Assembly (NCBI RefSeq): GCF_010211745.1
Contig: NZ_PDWQ01000003.1
Span: forward strand, 372,001-436,000
Length of the DNA: 64,000 bases
Origin: Pseudoxanthomonas kalamensis DSM 18571
GTDB lineage: Bacteria; Pseudomonadota; Gammaproteobacteria; Xanthomonadales; Xanthomonadaceae
Direction: 5' to 3'
Position numbers and translations under genes: made by a program. Below, one piece after another: positions 31,219-40,269 of this stretch. The notes under the pieces were generated by a model that was not told the DNA's origin, did no database searches, and saw only the letters and a program-made list of their open reading frames with translations. The first letter of the stretch is position 1, and each line of letters starts with the position of its first letter.

Positions 31219-32871
31219 ATGTCCGTACCGCCGCAGACACGCAACGACAATGCGTTCGAAACCCACGTTGTCGACAACCAGCCGCCGGAGTTCGGGCCCC
31301 GTGACCTGTGGGCCGACGACATCGCCCTGCGCGAAGCCGTGCAACGCGAAGGTGCCGGCGATTTCGCGGCCGCACTGGCCGACTATGGCGCATTGGCCGG
31401 CGACGAGCTGTACCGGATCGGTTTCGACGCCAACCGCGACAAGCCGCGGCTGAAGACCCACGACCGTTTCGGTCACCGCATCGATACGGTGGAATTCCAT
31501 CCGGCCTACCACCGGTTGATGGACGCGGCGAAGACGCATGGCGTGGCCGGGCTGTCGTGGCAGGGGTCGCACGCCGGTGGCCATATGGCCCGCGCCGCGC
31601 TCAGCTACCTGCATCATCAGGCCGAAGCGGGCACCAGTTGCCCGTTGACGATGACCCATGCCGCGGTGCCGGTGCTGCGCCGCGAACCGGCGCTGCGCGA
31701 ATGGGCCGACAAGGCCGCCGCGCCGCATTACGACCCGCGCGACGTGCCGATCGCGGACAAGGTCGGCATCACCATCGGCATGGGCATGACCGAGAAGCAG
31801 GGCGGCTCGGACGTGCGCAGCAACGCCACCGAGGCCGTGCCGCTGGCCGCCGAGGGCGAATACCGGCTGGTCGGGCACAAGTGGTTCTTTTCCGCGCCGA
31901 TGTCGGACGGCTGGCTGGTGCTGGCGCAGGCGCCGGGCGGGCTGAGCTGCCTGCTGCTGCCGCGGCGCCTGCCGGATGGACGGAAGAATGCGTTCCGGGT
32001 GATGCGCTTGAAGGACAAGCTGGGCGACTGGGCCAATGCGTCGAGTGAGGTCGAGTTCACCGGTGCCTGGGCGCGACGGATCGGCGACGAGGGGCGCGGA
32101 GTGGCCACCATCATCGAGATGGTCATGCTGACCCGGCTGGACTGCATGCTCGGTTCGGCCGCGGAAATGCGCATGGCGCTGGCCCAGGCCGTGCACCACG
32201 CGCGGCATCGCCGCAGCTTCGGCAAGCGGTTGCTCGAACACGTGCTGATGCGCAACGTGCTGGCCGACCTGGCGCTGGAGTCGGAGGCCGCGCTGGCGCT
32301 GTCGCTGCGGGTGGCGAGGGCGGTGGATGCCGCGCCGCGCGATCCGCGCGAGGCGGCGCTGGCGCGGATCGCCACCGCGATCGGCAAGTACTGGATCTGC
32401 AAACGCGCGCCGGCCTTCGTCAACGAGGCGCAGGAATGCCTGGGCGGCGCCGGCTACGTGGAGGAATCGATCCTGCCGCGGCTGTACCGGCAGGCGCCGC
32501 TGAATTCGATCTGGGAGGGCAGCGGCAACATCCAGTGCCTGGACGTGCTGCGCGCATTATCGCGCGAACCGGACACGGCGGCGGCACTGCTGGCCGAACT
32601 ATTGGCCGGTTGCGGCCGCGAGCCGGTCTTCGACGTGCACATGGGGCGCCTGCGCGCGGCGCTGGAGAGCGGCAAGCTGCAGGAAGCCGGCGCCCGCAGC
32701 TGGACCGAAAAGCTGGCGCTGGCCCTGCAGGCTTCTGCGTTGCTGCAGGCCGGCAGTCCGATCGCCAGTGCCTTCGTCCGCAGCCGGTTGGACGGCGGGC
32801 ATGGTCTGGCGTTCGGCACCTTGCCCGACGACCTCGATTTCGACGGAATGATCGCTAGGGCGTTGCCCTGA
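31219..32871 (+). CDS. Acyl-CoA dehydrogenase, AidB-like
   Basis: The 550-residue flavoprotein resembles AidB, a DNA-binding acyl-CoA dehydrogenase homologue of the adaptive response to alkylation, more than short metabolic dehydrogenases. Evidence is the long N-terminal domain (THVVDNQPPEFGPRDLWADD), GMGMTEKQGGSDVRSNAT for FAD, GHKWFFSAPMSDGW, and the C-terminal extension. AidB's isovaleryl-CoA activity is weak and its cellular role is debated. The GAGGAGGG ribosome site at 31209-31215 sets the start. No ada or alkB gene is adjacent. Confidence 0.85.
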   Translation: MSVPPQTRNDNAFETHVVDNQPPEFGPRDLWADDIALREAVQREGAGDFAAALADYGALAGDELYRIGFDANRDKPRLKTHDRFGHRIDTVEFHPAYHRLMDAAKTHGVAGLSWQGSHAGGHMARAALSYLHHQAEAGTSCPLTMTHAAVPVLRREPALREWADKAAAPHYDPRDVPIADKVGITIGMGMTEKQGGSDVRSNATEAVPLAAEGEYRLVGHKWFFSAPMSDGWLVLAQAPGGLSCLLLPRRLPDGRKNAFRVMRLKDKLGDWANASSEVEFTGAWARRIGDEGRGVATIIEMVMLTRLDCMLGSAAEMRMALAQAVHHARHRRSFGKRLLEHVLMRNVLADLALESEAALALSLRVARAVDAAPRDPREAALARIATAIGKYWICKRAPAFVNEAQECLGGAGYVEESILPRLYRQAPLNSIWEGSGNIQCLDVLRALSREPDTAAALLAELLAGCGREPVFDVHMGRLRAALESGKLQEAGARSWTEKLALALQASALLQAGSPIASAFVRSRLDGGHGLAFGTLPDDLDFDGMIARALP

Positions 32872-34365
32872 TCAGCGTTCGCGCCGATACAGGGTGCGGT
32901 CGACCGGACCGCGCAGGCGGGAAGCGGGCAGCGGTCGCGAGAGCTGCGTATCGGTAAGCCTGGACGAAGAGCTTTCGCCAGTCCCAGTTGCGGCCGGCGA
33001 TGGCGTCGCCGAACTGCGCACGGCGGCGGCCGAGGCCGTCGGCGCCAGGTCGGTCCCCTGCACGATGCCCAGCGGGGCATAGCCGGCGTAGCCGGGGAAC
33101 AGGGTGGACAGATTGGGGTTGGCCATGCGCCGGATCATGATTTCGGAAAACACCCGGCGGTAATCGGTGGTGACCGGAATGTCGCCGAAGGTGGGCGACA
33201 GCACCACCGGGTCGAGCCCCGGCCAGCTGCCGTAGAAGCGCCGGCCGTTGACCGGTCCACCCAGCACCAGCAGCGGGTTGCCGTAGCCGTGGTCGGTGCC
33301 GCCGTTGGCGTTGGCACGCACGCGGCGGCCGAATTCCGATTGCACGACCAGGGTCACCCGCGACATCTGCCCGCCGGCCGCCAGTTCGGCGAAGAAGGCG
33401 CTCAGTCCCTGCGACAGCTCGGCGATCTTGTTCTGGTAGTAATGGTAGCCGCTGCCGGCGGTGCCCTGGCCTTCGTGGGTATCCCAGCCGCCCAGGTCGA
33501 GGGTGGCGAAGCGCAGGCCCAGGTTGAAGCGGATCGACTGCGCGATGGTCCACAGCTGCTGGGCGAAGGTGCCGGTCGGCCAGTTGCCCGGCAACGAGGC
33601 GAACGACTGCCGCTTGATGGTGTCCAGCGCGGCTTCGGCGCGCGCGCCGCTGATCTCGATGCCGGTGCGGCCAGCCCACATCTCGGCCAGGGTTTCGTTG
33701 TGACCCTTGAAGCCGGTGGGAGAGTCATCGCGCACCTGTTGCCAGGCCCAGGCGCCGGCGTTGAGCTGGAAATCGGTCGGGCTGCTCATCACCAGTGCAT
33801 CGCTGGCCCCGATCAGGTTGGCCGGCTGGGTGCCGGCCACGCCCAGCACCGGCATCGTCGCGGCCGGACTGCCCGGCAGGGTCTGCCAGGCGCGGGTCAT
33901 CCAGCCGGTAGGCGAACCGTATTTGCCCGGCGTGCCGAGGTCGATGTACAGCTGGGCGTCGAAATGGCTGCGGGTCACCGTGGTGGCCATGCCACAGGCA
34001 TGGACAATGGCCAGCTTGCCGTCGTTCCACAGGTCGCGCAGCCCGGTGGCCGAAGGATGCAGGCCGAAACCGGTGGCCGCACCGGAAGACAGGGTCAGCG
34101 GCAACGCGCCGTAGGTGCCGCTGGCGTCTATGGACAGGCTAGGGCGGGCCTCTTCGTAATGTGTGCGGTCGTTGCCGCTGACCGGGACCACCAGGTTCAG
34201 CCCGTCGAAGCCGCCGCGCAGGAACAGGTGTACCACGGTGTCGTAACTGTTGGCCGCGGCGACGGCATCGCCGGCGAATATGAGCGTGGAACCGGCGGCG
34301 CCGACCACGGCGGCTCCGCAGCAGCCCTTGACGAATTCGCGGCGCGTCAGCGTGTAATCGGTCAT
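32872..34365 (-). CDS. DUF1501 protein with Tat-type signal
   Basis: The 497-residue protein is related to the alkaline-phosphatase/sulfatase superfamily, but its function is unknown. A Tat-like signal is visible: TRREFVKGCCGAAVVGAAG, with the twin arginine at residues 8-9 and a cleavage region near residue 36. The domain shows VVHLFLRGGFDGLNLVVPV, TLDLGGWDTHEGQG and VTLVVQSEFGRRVRANAN, typical DUF1501. Its start lies seven bases after the DUF1800 stop; the two families are nearly always paired. Confidence 0.9.
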   Translation of the reverse strand: MTDYTLTRREFVKGCCGAAVVGAAGSTLIFAGDAVAAANSYDTVVHLFLRGGFDGLNLVVPVSGNDRTHYEEARPSLSIDASGTYGALPLTLSSGAATGFGLHPSATGLRDLWNDGKLAIVHACGMATTVTRSHFDAQLYIDLGTPGKYGSPTGWMTRAWQTLPGSPAATMPVLGVAGTQPANLIGASDALVMSSPTDFQLNAGAWAWQQVRDDSPTGFKGHNETLAEMWAGRTGIEISGARAEAALDTIKRQSFASLPGNWPTGTFAQQLWTIAQSIRFNLGLRFATLDLGGWDTHEGQGTAGSGYHYYQNKIAELSQGLSAFFAELAAGGQMSRVTLVVQSEFGRRVRANANGGTDHGYGNPLLVLGGPVNGRRFYGSWPGLDPVVLSPTFGDIPVTTDYRRVFSEIMIRRMANPNLSTLFPGYAGYAPLGIVQGTDLAPTASAAAVRSSATPSPAATGTGESSSSRLTDTQLSRPLPASRLRGPVDRTLYRRER

Positions 34366-34372
34366 GGCGGCC

Positions 34373-36229
34373 TCAGCGGGTGAAGAACTCGGGGGAGAGC
34401 AGGATCAGCGACACCATGCTGCGCAGGCGCTGCTGGTTGTAGTGGCGCTTCAGGTCGCTGGCCGCCCAGCTGTCGGTGTCGGTGATGACGTAGCTGGCCG
34501 GGTCGCCGTTCTGCGCCATGAACGCGGCCAGGCGCTGCCGCCGCGCCGCGCTGGGCAGGTAGCCCAGCAGCCGCCGGCACCAGAAATCGACCAGGTTGTT
34601 GGCGGTCCACTGGGCGACATTGCTGCGGGTGGTTGCCAGGATCGGGCTGATCGGCACGCTGTTGTCCTGGGTCTCGGTCATCCAGTTGACCAGCTTCCAG
34701 GTCATCGCCAGCGAATTGGAGCCGGCCCAGGCTTCGCCGACGTCCGGGTAACCGTTCGGCGCCGGCCAGGCGTAGGGCAGGTGACCGGTGAAGCCGGCCC
34801 GCCACATGAAGGTATTGCTGGTGTCGTGATCCAGACGCAGGGTCCAGTCCTGTCCCAGTGCACGCATCGCCGCCACCGTGGCTTCGAACGGGCGCCGGAT
34901 CTTCTGCCCCCAGGCGTTGTACATGTCGTCGGAATTGAGGATGTGCCGCAGCACCTTCTCGATCTGGTCGGGTTGCTGCCAGTTGGCGCGGAAGATCTCC
35001 GCCGCGCTGTCGATCAGCTGCTGCGAGGGTGTGTCGCTGATGAAGCGACGGATGATCTTCTTGCAGATGAACTTGGCCACCCGCGGATGGCTGGCCAGGC
35101 GATCGAGCACGTCGCGGCCGTCCTTCATCGCCGGCTGCTCGGGGTACAGCAGCATGCCGAGCAGGAACTTGGGGCCGGCGTCGTGCCAGGACTGGTGGTA
35201 GACGAAGGTGCCGTCGTCCTCGTCCGGGAACTGCCAATGGCCGTTCTTGGCCGACCAGCCGGTGAAGGCGGAGGCGGTTTCGTACACGTCGATGTCGGTG
35301 TAGCCGATCGGCAGGCTGGGGTCCTCGGGGCAAGGCGGGACCTGGAACGGGTCCATGAAACCCAGGTAGTTTTCCGCGCCGAAGGTGTGCAGTTCCAGCA
35401 GTTCGCGGGCCCAGTTCTCGTTGGGGCCGGAGCGCGAATTGTTGATGTTGTCCAGGTAGTACAGCATCGAAGTGCTCGTCGCCACCGCTTCCAGCATGGT
35501 GCGGAAGTTACCGAAGGCGTTGGCGCGGATCACGTCGCGGTCGTAGTGGACGAATACCGGGCCGGCACTGAAGTCGGTGCCCATCACGTTGAAGTGCGCA
35601 TGCCAGAAATTGACCATCACCTCGCGCAGCTGCCGCTTCGAATAGGTCGCGCGCACGTAGGAGGCGCGTTGCACTTCGTTGGCGGGGCGGATGCGCACCG
35701 AGTATTCGGGGTCCGAGGCCACGTGGTCGGTCCACAGCTGGGTCAGCGACTTGCCCAGGGTGGTGTAGCCGTTGCTGGTCAGCCGCTGCTCCAGTGCCGA
35801 GTCGTCGATCGTCTGCCAGTCCAGCTGCCAGTCGACCCAGTTGGCCAGCCGCTGCAGGTCGGAACTGCCCAGCGCGTTGAATTCGGCGATGCTGGCCGCG
35901 GTGGCGCCGTAGCTCAGGTTGTTGAGCATCTGCACGGCGAACGGCGGCTTGGCCAGGGTCAGCAGGCGCGCACGCGCCAGCCCGGCGCTGGCCTGGGCCT
36001 CCCCGGTGCCCGCAATGGCCGGATCGATCTCGCGCGTGGCCGGCATCTGCACTCCGCGATAGCCGTACAGTTCCCGATGGCGCTTGCGTACCCGCGCCTT
36101 CAGCACGGCTTGCGGGTCGATCCACGACAGCGAGGTGTCGTCCGCCAGCACGGAAGGCTCGCCGAAATTCAGGCTGTGCGGGCGGGAAACCGGGGAAAAC
36201 TGCCAGAGACGGGAGACGGGAGACGCCAT
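34373..36229 (-). CDS. DUF1800 protein
   Basis: The 618-residue protein belongs to DUF1800, a family of unknown function widely linked to DUF1501. Hallmarks are VMVNFWHAHFNV, SRSGPNENWARELLELHTFGAENYLG and the C-terminal LLSPEFFTR. The visible N-terminus (MASPVSRLWQFS) is not an obvious signal peptide, so export may depend on the partner protein or the true start may differ. It is the first gene of the pair, which form one operon. Confidence 0.9.
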   Translation of the reverse strand: MASPVSRLWQFSPVSRPHSLNFGEPSVLADDTSLSWIDPQAVLKARVRKRHRELYGYRGVQMPATREIDPAIAGTGEAQASAGLARARLLTLAKPPFAVQMLNNLSYGATAASIAEFNALGSSDLQRLANWVDWQLDWQTIDDSALEQRLTSNGYTTLGKSLTQLWTDHVASDPEYSVRIRPANEVQRASYVRATYSKRQLREVMVNFWHAHFNVMGTDFSAGPVFVHYDRDVIRANAFGNFRTMLEAVATSTSMLYYLDNINNSRSGPNENWARELLELHTFGAENYLGFMDPFQVPPCPEDPSLPIGYTDIDVYETASAFTGWSAKNGHWQFPDEDDGTFVYHQSWHDAGPKFLLGMLLYPEQPAMKDGRDVLDRLASHPRVAKFICKKIIRRFISDTPSQQLIDSAAEIFRANWQQPDQIEKVLRHILNSDDMYNAWGQKIRRPFEATVAAMRALGQDWTLRLDHDTSNTFMWRAGFTGHLPYAWPAPNGYPDVGEAWAGSNSLAMTWKLVNWMTETQDNSVPISPILATTRSNVAQWTANNLVDFWCRRLLGYLPSAARRQRLAAFMAQNGDPASYVITDTDSWAASDLKRHYNQQRLRSMVSLILLSPEFFTR

Positions 36230-36327
36230 GTGCCGGTTTCCGGATGGGGAGGCTCCCCGGAAAAATAGCAGGCATGTCGTGAAATCAATGCGACGGCGCG
36301 CACAACTTCACCCGCCCGCATTGGCGA

Positions 36328-37731
36328 TCAGACCAGTCCGGTGGCGTAGTACAGGCCGATGATGAAGAACACGGCGCTGGTCTTGATCACGGTGACCGCG
36401 AAAATATCCTTGTAGGACTGGCGGTGGCTGAGGCCGGTGACCGCCAGCAGGGTAATCACCGCGCCATTGTGGGGCAGGGTGTCCATGCCGCCGGAGGCCA
36501 TCGACGCGACCCGGTGCAGCACTTCCATCGGGATACCGGCGGCGTTGGCATTGGCGATGAAGCTGTCGGCCATCGCCGCCAGGGCGATGCTCATGCCGCC
36601 CGAGGCCGAACCGGTGATGCCGGCCAGCGAGGTGACCGTGATCGCCTCGTTGACCAGCGGATTGGGGATCGAGCCGAGTGCGTTGGCCACCACCAGGAAG
36701 CCCGGCAGGGCGGCGATCACCGCACCGAAACCGTACTCGGATGCCGTGTTCATCGAGGCCAGCAGGGCGCCGCCAATCGCGCTCTTGGTGCCTTCGGCAA
36801 AGCGGCCCAACACCGTGCGTCCGGCGAACGCCAGCACGGTCAGGATGCCGACCAGCAACGCGCCCTGCACGGCCCAGATCGCAGCGATCTTGGATACGTC
36901 CTGAACTACCGGCGCGGCTTTGCCGACCACCGAGGGAACGAATTCGTGGCTGCTGCCGTAGAACTGCGGAATATAGTGGGTGAACACGATGTTGCTGATT
37001 CCGACCAGCAGCAACGGCAGGATCGCGATCAGCGGATTGGCCAGCTTGCCGCCCTCGAAGGGCTCGGGTTCGTTGATCAGGCTGGCCGGGTCGCCATAGC
37101 CTTCGCCAGCGCGTCTGGCGCCGCGTCGGCGCCACTCCAGATAGCTCAGGCCCATGATCAGGATGAACACGCTGCCCAGCGTGCCGAGCATCGGCGCGGC
37201 CCAGGTATTGGTGCCGAAGAACGCGGTGGGGATGATGTTCTGGATCTGCGGGGTGCCGGGCAGGGCGTCCATGGTGAAGGTGAACGCGCCCAGCGCAATC
37301 GTGCCCGGGATCAGTCGCTTGGGAATGTCGCTCTGGCGGAACAGTTCGGCCGCGAACGGATACACCGCGAATACCACCACGAACAGCGACACCCCGCCGT
37401 AGGTCAGCAGCGCGCACACCAGGACGATGGCCAGCATCGCCCGTTGCGGGCCGACCAGGCGGATGGTGGCGGCGACGATCGATTTGGAGAAGCCCGACAA
37501 CTCGATGACCTTGCCGAACACCGCGCCGAGCAGGAACACCGGGAAATACAGCTTCAGGAAGCCGACCATCTTCTCCATGAACAGGCCGGTGAACATCGGC
37601 GCGACCAGCGACGGGTCGGTCAGCAGCACCGCGCCCAACGCCGCGATCGGCGCGAACAGGATGACGCTGTAGCCGCGGTAGGCCACGAACATCAGGAAGC
37701 ACAGTGCTGCCAGCACGATCAGGAACGACAT
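36328..37731 (-). CDS. GntP-family permease
   Basis: The 467-residue protein is an integral membrane symporter with about 12-14 hydrophobic segments. The family transports gluconate and other hydroxy acids, including D-3-hydroxybutyrate in known members. Typical stretches are LYFPVFLLGAVFGKVIELSG, TYGGVSLFVVVFAVYPFA, FTFTMDALPGTPQIQN and SGGMSIALAAMADSF. The gene is divergent from a TonB-dependent receptor, with 194 bases between their starts. Given the PHA genes nearby, hydroxybutyrate is a plausible substrate, but this is inference. Confidence 0.88.
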   Translation of the reverse strand: MSFLIVLAALCFLMFVAYRGYSVILFAPIAALGAVLLTDPSLVAPMFTGLFMEKMVGFLKLYFPVFLLGAVFGKVIELSGFSKSIVAATIRLVGPQRAMLAIVLVCALLTYGGVSLFVVVFAVYPFAAELFRQSDIPKRLIPGTIALGAFTFTMDALPGTPQIQNIIPTAFFGTNTWAAPMLGTLGSVFILIMGLSYLEWRRRGARRAGEGYGDPASLINEPEPFEGGKLANPLIAILPLLLVGISNIVFTHYIPQFYGSSHEFVPSVVGKAAPVVQDVSKIAAIWAVQGALLVGILTVLAFAGRTVLGRFAEGTKSAIGGALLASMNTASEYGFGAVIAALPGFLVVANALGSIPNPLVNEAITVTSLAGITGSASGGMSIALAAMADSFIANANAAGIPMEVLHRVASMASGGMDTLPHNGAVITLLAVTGLSHRQSYKDIFAVTVIKTSAVFFIIGLYYATGLV

Positions 37732-37820
37732 CGACAGACTCCTTTCCGGGCACGACCGAACTCATGGTCCGCCCATTGCAGGGTCGGCAGTATCGGTCCC
37801 GCCACTACGGGGCGTCCCCT

Positions 37821-37863
37821 GTACGAAGGTACAAGTGATGCGGTCGCGGCAAGTGCCTAGTCT
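37821..37863 (+). promoter_or_regulatory. GTAC-N4-GTAC motif and -10-like box in front of the TonB receptor
   Basis: GTACGAAGGTAC (37821-37832) is followed after 25 bases by TAGTCT (37858-37863). The same arrangement occurs at 45510-45551 in front of the 3-hydroxybutyrate-oligomer hydrolase. It looks like an activator site at class II distance; the motif also lies in the GntP upstream region. Confidence 0.5.
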
Positions 37864-37925
37864 TGCCGTCGAACCGGCGACCCCCCGTTGCCGCATCTGG
37901 TAGTACCCGGAGGAGGGGAAAACGA

Positions 37926-40142
37926 ATGAAGCGCAAGCACTTGAGCCTGGCGATTGCCGGCTTGTTGATGTCACCGGCGGCAGTCTGGGCGCAGGATGGC
38001 GCGAGCGCAGCGCCGGCCAGCGAGGCACGGACTCTGGACGCTGTCACCGTCACCGCCCGCAAGCGCGAGGAGACCCTGCAGGAAGTTCCGGTCGCGGTCA
38101 CCGCATTCACCCCGGAAGCCCTCGAGAAGCTCAACGTCGAGGACATCGGCGACCTCGACGCACAGGTCCCAAATCTGACCATCTACGCCGCCCGCGGCTC
38201 GACCAGTACGGTGACCGCGTACATTCGCGGTGTCGGTCAGGCCGATCCGCTGTGGGGCGTGGATCCGGGCGTCGGCATTTACCTGGACGATGTCTACATC
38301 GCCCGCCCGCAAGGTGCATTGCTGGACGTGTTCGACGTCGAGCGCATCGAGGTGCTGCGCGGCCCGCAGGGCACCCTGTATGGCAAGAACACCATCGGTG
38401 GCGCGATCAAGTACATCTCGCGCGGCCTGCCGAACGAGGTGGACGGCTTCGCTTCGATCACCGTGGGCAGTCATAACCAGCTGGACGCCAAGGCGGCCAT
38501 CGGCGGCCCCATCGGGGGCAAGGACAGCGGTCTGCGCGCCCGGGTCTCGGTGGCCAGCATGAACCGCGACGGCTACGGTGAGAACCTGTACAACGGCCAG
38601 GACGTCAGTGACAAGGAAATCAACGCCGCACGCTTCCAGCTCGGTGCCTACGCATCGGACGATTTCGACGTGCAGTTTGCCCTGGACTGGATGGACGACC
38701 AGTCCGGCGTTCGTGGCGGCAAGCTGCTGTCGGCCAATACCAGCCCGACTGCCAATTTCCTGTTCCCGGGTCTGGCGGCCTATACCCCGATGGATGATCG
38801 CTACGACATCTACAGTGCGATGGCCAACGTCAACGACACCACGATGAAGGGTGCCTCGGTCACTGCCACCTGGCGGCCGAACGACAACTGGGTGCTGAAG
38901 TACATCGGCGCCAAACGCGAGTCGGACACCGAGACCAATATCGACTTCGACATGACACCGTACCCGGTCGCCGATGTGCGTGCGTATTACAGCGACAACC
39001 AGGTCAGCAACGAGTTCCAGGCCAATTTCGACGCTGGCGGCCGCGCTCGCGGGGTGATGGGTGTGTACTTGTTCGACGGCGACGCCGGCGGCCAGGTGCT
39101 GAACAATTTCTTCGGCTTGAGCTTCGGCGACACTCAGGGTGTGGTCAACACCAAGAGCTTCTCGCTGTATACCGACTGGACCGTGGACCTGACCGAGAAA
39201 CTGAAGCTCGACGTGGGTGCGCGCTATACTGATGAGGACAAGCACGCAGTTGCCTACAACATCGGCTATACCGATGACACGTTCACCATTCCGAGCGGTG
39301 TGGTGGCGGCGAATTTCGACAAGACGATCAACTTTAAGAACGTTTCGCCGAAAGTCTCGCTTGACTATCAGATCACCCCGGACATCATGGTTTACGGTCT
39401 TGCCTCGCGTGGCTTCAAGTCCGGCGGCTACAACATCCGTGCCAATACGACCGCGGTACCGCGCTCGGGCGAGCCGTTCGACGACGAGAGCGTGGACAGC
39501 TACGAAATTGGCGCCAAGATGGGTCTGCTGGATCAGACGCTATTCCTGAACCTGTCCGCGTTCCACAACATTTACGAGGACATCCAGCTCTCGGTGTTCA
39601 CCCAGTACATCGACGGCAACGGCAATCCGCAGTTTTTCGGCGACTTCACCAACGCCGGCAAGGGCACGGTGGACGGCGTCGAGGTCGAATACCAGTGGCT
39701 GCCGACCGCGCACTGGCTAATCAGCGGCAACCTGGCCTGGCTGGACGCCAAGTACGACGAGTTCATCAGCGCCGGCGTCAACGTCGCCGATACGCAGAAG
39801 TTCACCAATGCGCCCGAGTTCTCCGGCGCGATCAACGTCGAGTACCGTACCGATCTGGCCAATGGCGGCAACCTGTCGGCACGGGTGGGCTATGTCTACC
39901 AGTCCGAGGTCTATCCGACCACCGACCTGAGCGAGGCGATCAAGCAACCGGGTTACGGCCTGCTCAACGCCGGTGTGATCTGGCGCTTGAACGATGCCTG
40001 GTCGTTCTCACTGCAGGGCAGCAACCTGACCGACGAGGAGTACCGTACCACCGGCTACAATCTGGAGTCAGCGCTGGGCATCCTCTCCGGTTTCTACGGG
40101 CCGCCGCGCGAATACTCGCTGACCGCCCGCTTCGACTTCTGA
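37926..40142 (+). CDS. TonB-dependent outer-membrane receptor
   Basis: The 738-residue protein has a signal peptide (residues 1-22, ending AVWA), a TonB-box region (TLDAVTVTARKREET), the plug domain with VYIARPQGALLDVFDVERIEVLRGPQGTLYGKNT, and a 22-strand barrel ending in aromatic F (SLTARFDF). GGAGG at 37911-37915 sets the start. It is of the type used for iron complexes and for diverse organic nutrients. Its divergent GntP partner and shared regulatory motif suggest uptake of an organic acid or oligomer rather than a siderophore. Confidence 0.93.
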   Translation: MKRKHLSLAIAGLLMSPAAVWAQDGASAAPASEARTLDAVTVTARKREETLQEVPVAVTAFTPEALEKLNVEDIGDLDAQVPNLTIYAARGSTSTVTAYIRGVGQADPLWGVDPGVGIYLDDVYIARPQGALLDVFDVERIEVLRGPQGTLYGKNTIGGAIKYISRGLPNEVDGFASITVGSHNQLDAKAAIGGPIGGKDSGLRARVSVASMNRDGYGENLYNGQDVSDKEINAARFQLGAYASDDFDVQFALDWMDDQSGVRGGKLLSANTSPTANFLFPGLAAYTPMDDRYDIYSAMANVNDTTMKGASVTATWRPNDNWVLKYIGAKRESDTETNIDFDMTPYPVADVRAYYSDNQVSNEFQANFDAGGRARGVMGVYLFDGDAGGQVLNNFFGLSFGDTQGVVNTKSFSLYTDWTVDLTEKLKLDVGARYTDEDKHAVAYNIGYTDDTFTIPSGVVAANFDKTINFKNVSPKVSLDYQITPDIMVYGLASRGFKSGGYNIRANTTAVPRSGEPFDDESVDSYEIGAKMGLLDQTLFLNLSAFHNIYEDIQLSVFTQYIDGNGNPQFFGDFTNAGKGTVDGVEVEYQWLPTAHWLISGNLAWLDAKYDEFISAGVNVADTQKFTNAPEFSGAINVEYRTDLANGGNLSARVGYVYQSEVYPTTDLSEAIKQPGYGLLNAGVIWRLNDAWSFSLQGSNLTDEEYRTTGYNLESALGILSGFYGPPREYSLTARFDF

Positions 40143-40168
40143 GTCGGACGCGCTTTCGGGCAATGAAA

Positions 40169-40201
40169 CGACGGCGGCAGGCGCAAGGCCTGCCGCCGTC
40201 G
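40169..40201 (+). terminator. 14-bp perfect hairpin after the TonB receptor gene
   Basis: CGACGGCGGCAGGC and its exact complement flank the loop GCAAG. No T-tract follows, so it is either a rho-assisted end or a messenger-stabilising element. Confidence 0.6.
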
Positions 40202-40269
40202 CGTTATGCTCGGCCGATGCCAGCACGTCGCGCCATTCCCCGTAACGACCTGACCCGCACGGGATCGGC